Of a DNA stretch of 64,000 nucleotides, positions 25,975-34,314 are shown in pieces. Under the pieces are notes generated by a model. It ran no database searches. It was not told the DNA's origin and saw only the letters and a program-made list of their open reading frames with translations. The DNA is from Candidatus Avispirillum faecium. Lineage in GTDB: Bacteria; Bacillota; Clostridia; Oscillospirales; CAG-272. A program made the position numbers and the translations under genes. The DNA is taken from NCBI GenBank assembly GCA_904396155.1, contig CAJFOI010000012.1, forward strand, positions 34,691-98,690. Reading direction: 5' to 3'. Numbering within the stretch: position 1 is the first letter of the stretch; each line of letters opens with the position of its first letter.

Positions 25975-27087
25975 ATGATCATTGAAATTGAAGAAACAAA
26001 ACACAAACTCATAAATTTCCGCAGCGACATTCAGGAGTTGGGCAGCGCCCTGCGTATCGATGCTCTGCGGGAAGAAGCGGCACAGCTGGAGGAAAAAACT
26101 TCTGCGCCGGATTTTTGGAACGATCAGGAGAATTCCGGAAAGATCCTGCGTCAGGTAAAGCAGCTAAAGGACAAGATCGAAAGATTCGATGCGCTGGCCG
26201 CCAAGTTGGAGGATGCCATCACCCTTTGTGAACTGGCCATCGAGGAAGGCGACGAGGGCATGAAGGAAGAAATTCTCTTGGAAGCTGCTCAAATAGAAGA
26301 CCAGGAAGAAAAAATGCGCATCGAGGTACTGCTTTCCGGGGAATACGACCACAACAATGCCATCGTCAGCTTTCATCCCGGTGCCGGCGGCACAGAGGCT
26401 CAGGACTGGGCGCAGATGCTCTACCGCATGTATACCCGCTGGGGAGAATCACACGGATATAACGTCAAACTGGTGGACTGGCTGGATGGGGATGAAGCCG
26501 GGATCAAATCTGCCACGATTATGATTGAGGGGCTCAACGCCTACGGATATCTGAAAAGCGAAAACGGTGTCCATCGTTTGGTGCGCGTGTCTCCCTTCGA
26601 CGGTTCCGGCCGCAGGCACACATCCTTTGCTTCGGTAGAGGTTCTCCCGGAATTTGAAGACGACAACAGCATCGAACTCAACGATGAAGATCTGGAAATT
26701 ACCGCACACCGTTCCAGCGGCGCCGGCGGTCAGCACATCAACAAGACAGACTCGGCCATTCGCATCGTACACATTCCCACAGGGATTGTCGTGGGATGTC
26801 AGACGGAGCGCAGCCAGCTGCAAAACAAGGAAACTGCCCTGAAAATGCTGAAATCCAAGCTGATGGAAATCAAGGAACGGGAAAAACTGGAGCGCATTGA
26901 AGATATCCAGGGAAACAAAACCAATATCGAATGGGGCAACCAGATCCGTTCCTATGTGTTTATGCCCTACACGCTGGTAAAAGACACCCGGACCGGGTAC
27001 GAGGACGGAAACATCCAAAGTGTAATGGACGGCAACATCGACGGCTTTATCAACGCCTATTTGAAAATGAACGCTGCAAAGCAGTAA
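25975..27087 (+). CDS. prfB: Peptide chain release factor 2, without programmed frameshift
   Basis: RF2 ends translation at UGA and UAA. The 370-residue protein carries the stop-reading tripeptide SPF in VRVSPFDGSGRRHTS, as RF2 should, and the GGQ catalytic loop in SGAGGQHINKTDSAIR. Unlike most bacterial prfB genes, the frame is continuous from MIIEIEETKHKL through the region around codon 25, where a CUUUGA-type +1 frameshift site normally occurs, so autoregulation by frameshifting is absent. CCGGAGGAACC precedes the ATG. Confidence 0.95.
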   Translation: MIIEIEETKHKLINFRSDIQELGSALRIDALREEAAQLEEKTSAPDFWNDQENSGKILRQVKQLKDKIERFDALAAKLEDAITLCELAIEEGDEGMKEEILLEAAQIEDQEEKMRIEVLLSGEYDHNNAIVSFHPGAGGTEAQDWAQMLYRMYTRWGESHGYNVKLVDWLDGDEAGIKSATIMIEGLNAYGYLKSENGVHRLVRVSPFDGSGRRHTSFASVEVLPEFEDDNSIELNDEDLEITAHRSSGAGGQHINKTDSAIRIVHIPTGIVVGCQTERSQLQNKETALKMLKSKLMEIKEREKLERIEDIQGNKTNIEWGNQIRSYVFMPYTLVKDTRTGYEDGNIQSVMDGNIDGFINAYLKMNAAKQ

Positions 27088-27105
27088 ACACACAAAAAAA
27101 CAGAA

Positions 27106-27138
27106 AAACCAGTTTCATAAGAAACTGGTTTCTTTTTA
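27106..27138 (+). terminator. Intrinsic terminator of prfB
   Basis: An 11-bp stem (27106-27116 with 27121-27131), ATAA loop, followed by a T-rich tail; 18 bases after the stop codon. Confidence 0.88.
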
Positions 27139-27239
27139 TATTTCTATCGAATTTTCCCATCTATAAAGCACTCTCTACGCGCAGATACTATCATTGAAAA
27201 CAAAGGCCAAAAGCCTCTTTTTAGAAGGGAGAACAAAAA

Positions 27240-27437
27240 ATGTCTAAACCGGATACTAAGAAAATGGATGCAGCCAAATATGTAGTTTGCGGAATGGTGA
27301 TCGGCAGTGCCGTGGGCACTGCGGTGTCTGTGATGATGAAGAGCAAACACAAACCCCAGGGATTTCGGGAAAAAGCTGCCGCTGCTATGGATACTGTCGG
27401 CGTGATTATGCAAAACATGGCAGACTTCACAAGGTAA
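27240..27437 (+). CDS. YtxH-like small membrane protein
   Basis: A 65-residue protein: polar N-terminus, one glycine-rich hydrophobic segment (YVVCGMVIGSAVGTAVSVMM), a basic patch (KSKHKPQGFREK) and a short amphipathic C-terminus. This is the pattern of YtxH/gas-vesicle-like stress proteins, but the similarity is too short to be sure. GAAGGGAG precedes the ATG and a strong bidirectional terminator follows immediately. Confidence 0.75.
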   Translation: MSKPDTKKMDAAKYVVCGMVIGSAVGTAVSVMMKSKHKPQGFREKAAAAMDTVGVIMQNMADFTR

Positions 27438-27464
27438 AAAAGAGGGCAATTGCCCTCTTTTTTA
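27435..27464. terminator. Bidirectional intrinsic terminator
   Basis: Stem 27436-27447 with 27452-27463 around AATT, with A-run and T-run forming its outer part. It separates the YtxH-like gene from the convergent phosphofructokinase and overlaps the latter's stop codon. Confidence 0.9.
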
Positions 27465-28712
27465 TTCGATAATGAAGTGCGCGGGAAGACCGTCTATATA
27501 TTCCTGGATACATTCTCCCTGGATCAGCGGGAAGATATACTCCAAACATGCTTTCGTGACGTTGTTTTTTTCCGGCACAATCATTTCCACCGGGACACTG
27601 CGTACGGCGTTGGCAATGTGAGAGATCTCTTTTGGAACAAAGGAAATCCTGTACTCTCCCGCGGCCCGCTCCATGGCCATCATACACCCGGTTTTTCCGG
27701 ATACGGCGGCCTGCACGGCATGTATTCCCACATCCACCGATTCCCGTATATCCGTAGCAGATTGAATATGCGCTCCGCATCGCTGACTGATATTCAGCTC
27801 TACACTGCGCACCTTGCAGCCGATCTTTTCCTTTACCGCCATCTCCAGTGCCTTGCCGGTACCGGACAGATACCGGTGCCCAAAAACATCCGCAGCTCCA
27901 CTTTGGGTGCCTTCCCCCGCATAACGACCCTGCGCATCCCGCACTCCCTCAGAAACAGCCACCACCACATTGGGATGGCGGGCAAGAGCGCACTGTACGT
28001 CCTCCAAAAAAGCATCCATGGAAAACGGGACCTCCGGCAGATAGATATAATCGGGTGCCGGGCGGTCCATGAGCGCCGGCAGTCCCGCGCTGGCAGCAAG
28101 CCATCCCGCATCCCGGCCCATAATTTCCACAATGGTCACAGCCGGAACTGTATAGACCGCACAATCCCGGATAATCTCCGATACTGTAGTGGCGATATAT
28201 TTTGCCGCAGAACCAAATCCCGGCGTGTGATCCGTACCGGCAAGATCGTTGTCAATGGTCTTGGGCACACCCATCACACGCATTTCATAATCTGTCGTCT
28301 GCAAATATGCAGTGAGCTTTGCCACAGTGTCCATGGAATCGTTCCCGCCGATATAGAAAAAGTATCGGATATCATATTTTTGAAAAAGCTCCAGCAGCCT
28401 TTCGTAAAACGCAGGATCTGCACCGGGGTCCGGCAGTTTTTTTCGGCAAGAGCCCAATGCGGCCGCCGGAGTCTGACACAGAAGATCCAGCTTGTCCCTA
28501 CACACCTCCCCTTCCGTATTCTCAAAAAGGCCGTACAGATCCACCATTTTTTCCTCTAAGAATCCCTCAATCCCGTTGCGCATCCCATACAGTTTTGTAA
28601 TGGCTGCCCTGTTTTCCAATGCGCCCAGAATCACGCCGGAAAGCGTTGCGTTGATAGCCGCGGTAGGCCCTCCGGATTGTCCTACCAAAGCGGCACCGTG
28701 CAATTTTTTCAT
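27462..28712 (-). CDS. PPi-type 6-phosphofructokinase
   Basis: Phosphorylates fructose 6-phosphate to the 1,6-bisphosphate. The 416-residue protein begins HGAALVGQSGGPTAAINA and has VEIMGRDAGWLA for sugar binding and catalytic Asp154 in KTIDNDL. Two positions decide the donor: GGNDS at 122-126 has Asp125 where ATP enzymes have Gly, and GVPKTIDND has Lys151 where ATP enzymes have Gly. Both indicate pyrophosphate as phosphoryl donor, making the step reversible. The start ATG 28712 has GGGAG upstream and the gene has its own promoter. Confidence 0.9.
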   Translation of the reverse strand: MKKLHGAALVGQSGGPTAAINATLSGVILGALENRAAITKLYGMRNGIEGFLEEKMVDLYGLFENTEGEVCRDKLDLLCQTPAAALGSCRKKLPDPGADPAFYERLLELFQKYDIRYFFYIGGNDSMDTVAKLTAYLQTTDYEMRVMGVPKTIDNDLAGTDHTPGFGSAAKYIATTVSEIIRDCAVYTVPAVTIVEIMGRDAGWLAASAGLPALMDRPAPDYIYLPEVPFSMDAFLEDVQCALARHPNVVVAVSEGVRDAQGRYAGEGTQSGAADVFGHRYLSGTGKALEMAVKEKIGCKVRSVELNISQRCGAHIQSATDIRESVDVGIHAVQAAVSGKTGCMMAMERAAGEYRISFVPKEISHIANAVRSVPVEMIVPEKNNVTKACLEYIFPLIQGECIQEYIDGLPAHFIIE

Positions 28713-28745
28713 AGTCTGCTCCCACTCAACTTATATTCTGCAAGT

Positions 28746-28774
28746 ATTCTACCATGCTCTGCCGGATTCGTCAA
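28746..28774 (-). promoter_or_regulatory. sigma-A-type promoter for the phosphofructokinase
   Basis: Minus strand TTGACG (28774-28769), 17-base spacer, TAGAAT (28751-28746), about 34 bases before the start codon. Confidence 0.7.
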
Positions 28775-28856
28775 CATCTATCTTTTATCCCCAAAGGCAT
28801 TCGACAGCATCCACGCCCATATCATAGTACAATGAAAACGAAATGGAGGGATCATT

Positions 28857-29192
28857 TTGGATACAAAAAATGCTGCTGTAACACTGGAATCCGAAAACAA
28901 CGTGCTGCGGGCCGCAATCGTCGGTGAAATTGACCACCACTGCGCCAAAAACATACGGCAGGAGATCGATTCTGCGCTTTTGTCCGCGGCTCCGGACAAG
29001 CTGATCATAGATATGGGCGGCGTCACGTTTATGGACAGTTCCGGACTTGGTCTGATCCTCGGGCGATATACCAAGGCAGAAGAGGCAGGCACGCAATTTG
29101 CCGTACAAGGTGCACACGGGAGAGTACGTCAGATGTTTGACATGGCAGGGCTGGACCGAATCATCACTTTTGAAGGAGATACAAAAAAATGA
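28857..29192 (+). CDS. spoIIAA: Anti-sigma F factor antagonist SpoIIAA
   Basis: SpoIIAA displaces SpoIIAB from sigma-F in the forespore when dephosphorylated. The 111-residue STAS protein contains GEIDHHCAKNIRQEID and FMDSSGLGLILGRY, where Ser61 corresponds to the phosphorylated Ser58 of Bacillus. The start is TTG at 28857, with GGAGGG eight bases upstream. It opens the three-gene spoIIA operon; its stop overlaps the spoIIAB start (ATGA). Confidence 0.95.
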   Translation: MDTKNAAVTLESENNVLRAAIVGEIDHHCAKNIRQEIDSALLSAAPDKLIIDMGGVTFMDSSGLGLILGRYTKAEEAGTQFAVQGAHGRVRQMFDMAGLDRIITFEGDTKK

Positions 29193-29629
29193 AAAAATCG
29201 GAAAACACACTGAAAATGCAGTTCGATTCCCTGTCACAAAACGAATCTCTGGCGCGCGCACTGGCGGCCGCCTTTGTCATGCAACTGAACCCCACAGTAG
29301 CAGAACTGGCCGATATCAAATGCGCTGTGTCCGAAGCGGTCACAAACTGCACCGTACACGCCTATCGGGACTCGGTAGGCCCGGTATACATGACCATGCA
29401 TGCATATGGAGACCGAAAAGTCAAAATAGAAATCCGGGATGCTGGCTGCGGCATCCCGGATGTCGAAACTGCCATGCAGCCCTTATACACCACAGACGCA
29501 GAAAATGAGCGCAGCGGAATGGGATTTACTGTGATGGACAGCTTTATGGACGGTCTTACGGTACGAAGCCGTCTGGGAAAAGGAACAAAGGTTACGATGA
29601 TCAAAAAGTTGTCGGCGCTTCCCCGTTAG
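29189..29629 (+). CDS. spoIIAB: Anti-sigma F factor / serine kinase SpoIIAB
   Basis: SpoIIAB binds sigma-F in the predivisional cell and phosphorylates SpoIIAA. The 146-residue GHKL-fold kinase has the N-box IKCAVSEAVTNCTVHAY, G1 box DAGCGIPD and the lid/G2 region RSGMGFTVMDSFMD, then GKGTKVTM. The length and order match the family closely. It is translationally coupled to spoIIAA and followed 32 bases later by sigF. Confidence 0.96.
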   Translation: MKKSENTLKMQFDSLSQNESLARALAAAFVMQLNPTVAELADIKCAVSEAVTNCTVHAYRDSVGPVYMTMHAYGDRKVKIEIRDAGCGIPDVETAMQPLYTTDAENERSGMGFTVMDSFMDGLTVRSRLGKGTKVTMIKKLSALPR

Positions 29630-29661
29630 TCTTGCATACATATAAACGGGAGGTAAAACCC

Positions 29662-30381
29662 TTGAGCCAGTACAGCGAAAATACTTGCTATATCGAAAAA
29701 TCCCAAGAGGGAGACGACCGTGCCACAGAGGAACTCATTCGGACAAATTATCCTCTTGCAGCGTCTATTGCCAGACGCTTCTCCGGACGAGGAGTGGAAA
29801 TGGAGGATTTGATCCAGATCGCACTCATCGGTATGTTGAAAGCGATCCGCACCTTTGATACCTCCAGAGGCACCGCCTTCTCCACTTATGCAGTTCCGCT
29901 GATTATCGGAGAAATTCGAAAATTTCTGCGAGACGACGGACTGATCAAGGTCAGCAGAGTCAACAAAAAAAACTGCGCCGTGCTCATGCGCCGGCGAGAG
30001 GAATTTATCAGCAAGCACGGCAGAGAACCGCACACGGAGGAACTGGCACAGTTGTCCGGACTTTCCAGGGAGGAAGTACTGCAAGCACTGAATGCAGGCC
30101 GCCCCGTCGCTTCTCTTTCCGAGCCTGTAGGCGACGACGGAGATCTCACTGTGGAAAGTATGGTGGAAGACCCATCCTGTTCCATTGAAAAAGCGTTCGA
30201 CCGTATCGCGCTGTCGGAGGCATTGCAAAAGCTTCCGGAGCAGTGGCGGAAGATCATCATGCTTCGATATTATCGGGACTTATCGCAGCAGCAGACGGCG
30301 GACATTTTGGGACTCACCCAGGTAAAGGTATCGAGAGAAGAAAAAAAAATCATCGCCGAGCTGCGCCGCCAGATTGTATAA
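29662..30381 (+). CDS. sigF: Forespore sigma factor SigF (SpoIIAC)
   Basis: Sigma-F directs the first forespore-specific transcription. The 239-residue protein has region 2 (LIQIALIGMLKAIRTFDTSRGTAFSTYAVPLIIGEIRKFLRD), region 3 (REPHTEELAQLSGLSREEV) and region 4 (LPEQWRKIIMLRYYRDLSQQQTADILGLTQVKVSREEKK). The start is TTG at 29662, eight bases after GGGAGG; another TTG ten codons upstream has no ribosome site. The operon ends in a very strong terminator. Confidence 0.95.
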   Translation: MSQYSENTCYIEKSQEGDDRATEELIRTNYPLAASIARRFSGRGVEMEDLIQIALIGMLKAIRTFDTSRGTAFSTYAVPLIIGEIRKFLRDDGLIKVSRVNKKNCAVLMRRREEFISKHGREPHTEELAQLSGLSREEVLQALNAGRPVASLSEPVGDDGDLTVESMVEDPSCSIEKAFDRIALSEALQKLPEQWRKIIMLRYYRDLSQQQTADILGLTQVKVSREEKKIIAELRRQIV

Positions 30382-30420
30382 CGAAAAAAGGAGGATGCAG
30401 TCCTCCTTTTTTCGTTATAC
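30376..30420 (+). terminator. Long perfect hairpin terminator of the spoIIA operon
   Basis: A perfect 20-bp inverted repeat (30376-30395 with 30401-30420) with a five-base loop. The core GGAGGA/TCCTCC is followed by six T inside the stem, so it can act in both directions. It overlaps the sigF stop. Confidence 0.92.
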
Positions 30421-30501
30421 ACATTTTTCCGCATCCTATCACAGTGTAAAATTTGCGAATCGGGTCATTCTATTAATAGAACCTAAACCGGGAGATAAAA
30501 T

Positions 30502-30852
30502 ATGAAAATCAAAAAGTTGTTTTGCGGTATATGCTGTGCCACCATACTGAGCTGCAGCCTTTTAGTTGCGCCATGCAGCGCATACACCTATTGTGAACCC
30601 TGCGCCTACTGCGGAAAAATGTGTTATTATACTTACACATCAGAAAAATCTGCAGGGGTGGACGACACACCGGTTCCCTGCACCATCCACGAAAACTGTG
30701 TCATCACCAAACGGGAACTGTATTATATTACAACGGATGCGGCACACGGATGCGGATGCCGGGAATTTCTTTTGCATCATAACATCGGCAGAACACATTC
30801 CGAATATACTACCCACAGCGCATATGGAAGACTCCATACCCCTTTGCACTGA
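30502..30852 (+). CDS. Small secreted Cys/His-rich protein downstream of sigF
   Basis: A 116-residue product of unknown function. Residues 1-27 are a signal peptide (KKLFCGICCATILSCSLLVA, cleavage near CSA). The mature part is Tyr-, Cys- and His-rich: CEPCAYCGKMC at its start, CTIHENC, GCGC, and a His-rich C-terminus (HSEYTTHSAYGRLHTPLH). Eight mature cysteines suggest disulfides or metal binding. GGGAG precedes the ATG. Its position right after sigF and a forespore-promoter-like upstream sequence raise the possibility of a spore-associated product; this is inference. Confidence 0.72.
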   Translation: MKIKKLFCGICCATILSCSLLVAPCSAYTYCEPCAYCGKMCYYTYTSEKSAGVDDTPVPCTIHENCVITKRELYYITTDAAHGCGCREFLLHHNIGRTHSEYTTHSAYGRLHTPLH

Positions 30853-30864
30853 CAAAATTGCCAC

Positions 30865-30882
30865 AGCCCCCAATAGGGGGCT
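30865..30882. terminator. Short hairpin between convergent genes
   Basis: Seven-bp G/C stem with AATA loop between the secreted protein gene and the LTA-synthase-like gene. The T-tract is poor, so terminator function is only probable. Confidence 0.45.
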
Positions 30883-30894
30883 TTCCTTGATGAA

Positions 30895-32913
30895 TCAGTC
30901 CTCTGCCTCATCGATTGTGGCCGCGTGCGGTTCCTGTGATTTTGTATAAATATACGCTTTGGTCGACCCCAGCTCAATAAAATCTCCCGTGATCTGGCGG
31001 ACAGTGATCTGGTCCCCTTCCTGGAGCGCATCGTCGCTGAGAAGGAGCACCGTATCGGAAATAAATGTGGTATCTGCACCATGATCGTTGATATACACCT
31101 GACTGGATTTGGTAAAATTTTCTCCTACGATGTAATACCTTCCCTCCACATAAGTGGCATGATGGATCTGTATCTCGCGAAAGCCCATTTGCATATCCAC
31201 AGGCGTATAGATCCCAGCACCGCCGTAGGCCAGCATGTCTCCGTACAGCATGTCATACTGAAGCATACGCAGAGCATCCAAATAATCATCGTTTTCACAG
31301 TATCTCTGGTGCAGCTTCGTAAGCAGTCCGTTTTCCATTCCCAGAGATTCCATCACCAGCGCCGACAGTTGGTATGCCTCTATATCCCGTACCTCTCGCT
31401 CTGCAGGATAGTTGGTCCAAATAACATATTCGCTGATGTACTTGCTGTCTATAGACAAATCCTCCACATCATACTCCAGACTGGGCTGATGATCTCCGTA
31501 GAGAACCAGTACGCAGTCTTCGTCCATCGCCTCCAGTGCTTCTATCAGCTCTCCAATAAACTGATCCATCTCCCACAGCTGGTAAGCGTAATATTCAAAC
31601 TGGTGGCACAATTCTGCATCCTCGATTCCATCTATGGAGATCAGCTTTTCCCCCTCTACTGGCTCCGAAGGATATTTTCCGTGTCCCTGGACGCTTACGG
31701 CAAACACGAAGTCCTGCTCCTCTGTAGTCTCCATCGCTCCTATGATCTGGTCGGTAAGACATGCATCCTTTGCCCACCCCAGAGGATTTACCGGGTATCC
31801 GCTCATATATTCCAAAGGCGTGAACGTGTCAAAGCCCAAGTTCTTATAGGCGATATGGCGGCTGTAAAAGGTCCCCGTATTGTTGTGGAAGCCCTGCGAC
31901 ACATACCCCAGCTCCCGCAGATTGTAACAAATGCTCTCACAGCTTTTTTCCTGAAGAAATGTTTTGTAAGGATATTCCCCCGTACCGAATTCGTCCAGGT
32001 TCATCCCGGTGAGCACCTCAAATTCCGTATTTGCGGTACCTGCTCCAACCGTAGGCACATACAGCTTTCCGGTACTGCAGGTTTCTTTCAGCTTTGTAAA
32101 ATTCGGCACCGGATTGGTCGCAAAGGTCAAATGGGAAAACAAATTGATATCCATAAAGGATTCCAACTGGACCATGATGATGTTGGGTGTCTGCTCCGGT
32201 TTTTGATTTTCCTCACTGCCGATAGTAGACAAGATCTCCTCTATGGTATATGCGGAATAATCCTCCGGCTTTGGGATTCCCCGATCAAAGATACTTCTGG
32301 AAAAACAGTAGGTAAAGCCGTATGTGTCATAGGCCTTGTTCAGATCTGCAAAATTTGCAGGAATGGCCCCCGAAAAAGTGAGGCCGGTGATCAAAGCCGC
32401 TGCACAGACCGCGATCCCACCAAATGATGCAGCTGCAACACCCGGCCGCACGGAAGACTTTGGGCTTTTGACAAACAAAAGCACCAGCCCCGCAATCACA
32501 GCCAGAATCGCCGCAGCACACAAAATAAGCTGGAGCATCGTCAAATATATGTTGACAATCGAAATGCCTGTGCGCAGGATAGAAAAATCCACAGCCTCCA
32601 AAGGCGTGACACGGGTATACAGAAGCACACAGTTTATAATCCCAAGTCCCACAAAAACAAGGACAACGATGGCCTGTGCAAAAATACGTTTGGGAATAAA
32701 ATACGTGAGAGAAAGAAACGCGGCGATGATCAGCCAGTTCATCAAAAAATTCACCGGTTCTTGTACCAGGAACAAAACCCCTCCCCAGAAAGTATGCCGG
32801 CTCAGAGATTCGATCAGCAAAACCATGCAAAAGGATCCAAGAAGCCCGAACAGCCATGGGCTGTTCCAGATCCTGCGCCATATTCTTATCCACTTTTTTT
32901 CATTTTTGTTCAT
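30895..32913 (-). CDS. LTA synthase family membrane sulfatase-fold protein
   Basis: A 672-residue protein of the LtaS/alkaline-phosphatase-fold group that transfers glycerol- or other alcohol-phosphate units to envelope polymers. Five N-terminal membrane helices (to about residue 185) are followed by an extracellular catalytic domain with NIIMVQLESFMD (metal site), VGAGTANTEFEVLTG containing the catalytic Thr, FHNNTG, and VLYGDHQPS. A C-terminal extension of about 120 residues after the sulfatase domain is longer than in Staphylococcus LtaS. The exact product (lipoteichoic acid or another glycan substituent) is unknown. It starts six bases after the MFS gene. Confidence 0.88.
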   Translation of the reverse strand: MNKNEKKWIRIWRRIWNSPWLFGLLGSFCMVLLIESLSRHTFWGGVLFLVQEPVNFLMNWLIIAAFLSLTYFIPKRIFAQAIVVLVFVGLGIINCVLLYTRVTPLEAVDFSILRTGISIVNIYLTMLQLILCAAAILAVIAGLVLLFVKSPKSSVRPGVAAASFGGIAVCAAALITGLTFSGAIPANFADLNKAYDTYGFTYCFSRSIFDRGIPKPEDYSAYTIEEILSTIGSEENQKPEQTPNIIMVQLESFMDINLFSHLTFATNPVPNFTKLKETCSTGKLYVPTVGAGTANTEFEVLTGMNLDEFGTGEYPYKTFLQEKSCESICYNLRELGYVSQGFHNNTGTFYSRHIAYKNLGFDTFTPLEYMSGYPVNPLGWAKDACLTDQIIGAMETTEEQDFVFAVSVQGHGKYPSEPVEGEKLISIDGIEDAELCHQFEYYAYQLWEMDQFIGELIEALEAMDEDCVLVLYGDHQPSLEYDVEDLSIDSKYISEYVIWTNYPAEREVRDIEAYQLSALVMESLGMENGLLTKLHQRYCENDDYLDALRMLQYDMLYGDMLAYGGAGIYTPVDMQMGFREIQIHHATYVEGRYYIVGENFTKSSQVYINDHGADTTFISDTVLLLSDDALQEGDQITVRQITGDFIELGSTKAYIYTKSQEPHAATIDEAED

Positions 32914-32919
32914 CAGTTC

Positions 32920-34170
32920 TTACCGGATTTCAAAATTTTTCGGTTCGTGTCTGGATAGAACGGCCATACCGATGATCATAAAGAGCGGGAAAAATACACC
33001 GGCCAGAATACCGGCTCGCAAACCTGTCTGCTCCGCGCTCAAAGAAAAAGCTGCTCCGATCTTCTGTACGGCAGGGCTGTTCCCCGCCATGTCTGCTGCG
33101 ACTCCCGTAAGCCAGGGACCGAGGGAACAGCCTATATCCCCGCCCACCGCCAGCAGGGCAAACATGGAAGCGCCCGCGCCCGGGTATTTCTTTGCACACA
33201 AGCTCAGCATTCCCGGCCACATAAGACTGACACCCAGGCCGGTTATGCCGCAGGCTATCAGCGATATAAAAGGGACAGGGACAAATACCACACAAAAGTA
33301 GCAAACGGTTGTCAGGAACGCACATGCGCTGAGCACCCGGGAGATTCTCCACCTGTGCCCGCAGATTCCATAGCCCGTTCTGCCGATCCCCATCATGACA
33401 GCAAACATACAAGGTCCCAGCAGATCGCCCACCACTTTAGAAACGCCCAAACCACGCTCCGCAAAGAGAGACGCCCACTGGGCCATGATCTGTTCAGCCG
33501 CCCCGGCAAAGACCATCAACAAAAAAGCCAGAAGAAAAAGAGGATCCCGCAACATTCGAAAGGCGCCGTGTTCCCCCGGATGTACGTTCATGTCCACCAT
33601 AGGCACGCGCAAAAAGAAAAGACTGTTAAAGATAGGGATGAGCGCCCAGAGAAGCGGCAGAACAAACCAAAGTTGCCCGCCAATGAACCGCAACAGCGCA
33701 GTCGTCACCAAAATGACCGCCGCCTGTCCCCAGGAATAAAAGGAGTGCATGAGAGACATGGGAGAACCGCCGGCGTTTTCTTCCTTTGGAAGCGCTTCCA
33801 TCAAGGGACTGAGCACGACCTCAGCCAGACCGCTTCCGGCAGAATAGACAATTACAGCGGTCATAACAGCAACCTCCGCCGGAAGCAGCATGGGCAGCAA
33901 GGAAAGCAGAAGCAATCCCGCTGCACTGACCATCTGGCTGGCCACGGAAAGGACGCGGTAGCTTGTCCTTTCCATGAATTTTACGGACAAAAGATCGACA
34001 ACGATCTGCACCAGGAAAGTCACCAGCGTGATCGCCCCGATAAAGGAAAGGGAAAAGTGGTAGGTATCTTGAAAAATGACAAACAGCAGCGGAGCAAGAT
34101 TCACCACAATCGCCTGCGTCACATATCCAGTATAACAGGCCAGCCGTGTTTTTTTATATTTTTGCCGCAT
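32920..34170 (-). CDS. Major facilitator superfamily transporter
   Basis: A 416-residue protein with twelve hydrophobic segments. The loop between helices 2 and 3, DLLSVKFMERTSYRVLSVAS, resembles the MFS A-motif, and a proline/glycine-rich helix 4-5 region, SPMSLMHSFYSWGQA, recalls sugar or polyol carriers of the FucP/fungal type. Substrate cannot be predicted. ATG 34170 follows GGAGCC. It is tightly linked with the LTA-synthase-like gene downstream and the 35-residue membrane peptide upstream. Confidence 0.85.
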   Translation of the reverse strand: MRQKYKKTRLACYTGYVTQAIVVNLAPLLFVIFQDTYHFSLSFIGAITLVTFLVQIVVDLLSVKFMERTSYRVLSVASQMVSAAGLLLLSLLPMLLPAEVAVMTAVIVYSAGSGLAEVVLSPLMEALPKEENAGGSPMSLMHSFYSWGQAAVILVTTALLRFIGGQLWFVLPLLWALIPIFNSLFFLRVPMVDMNVHPGEHGAFRMLRDPLFLLAFLLMVFAGAAEQIMAQWASLFAERGLGVSKVVGDLLGPCMFAVMMGIGRTGYGICGHRWRISRVLSACAFLTTVCYFCVVFVPVPFISLIACGITGLGVSLMWPGMLSLCAKKYPGAGASMFALLAVGGDIGCSLGPWLTGVAADMAGNSPAVQKIGAAFSLSAEQTGLRAGILAGVFFPLFMIIGMAVLSRHEPKNFEIR

Positions 34171-34194
34171 TTACTCAAGGCTCCTGTGCAAACT

Positions 34195-34302
34195 TTATCT
34201 CATCAGAATCGTTAAAATCACGGATGCGGCTCCGCCTACCATCAAAAGCGCCAACACAATAGCCACCGTGCGAACAAAAATCTTTCTGTATTTTTCCGAC
34301 AT
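34195..34302 (-). CDS. Small single-pass membrane protein (35 residues)
   Basis: A 35-residue reading frame between the topoisomerase subunit and the MFS gene: MSEKYRKIFVRTVAIVLALL, then MVGGAASVILTILMR. It has a basic N-terminus and one 20-residue hydrophobic helix. An excellent AAGGAG ribosome site stands five bases before ATG 34302, directly after the topoisomerase stop, which strongly supports translation. No known family is recognised with certainty; small proteins of this shape are frequent in Clostridia. Confidence 0.72.
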   Translation of the reverse strand: MSEKYRKIFVRTVAIVLALLMVGGAASVILTILMR

Positions 34303-34314
34303 ATTTTCTCCTTA

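Noticed and set aside
28713..28856. A sigma-H promoter for the spoIIA operon
   Set aside because: An AAAGGCATT-like element near 28790 has no properly spaced minus-10 partner.
31081..32427. A 448-codon plus-strand frame opposite the LTA-synthase-like gene
   Set aside because: The minus strand has a full catalytic domain there; the plus frame shows no motif.
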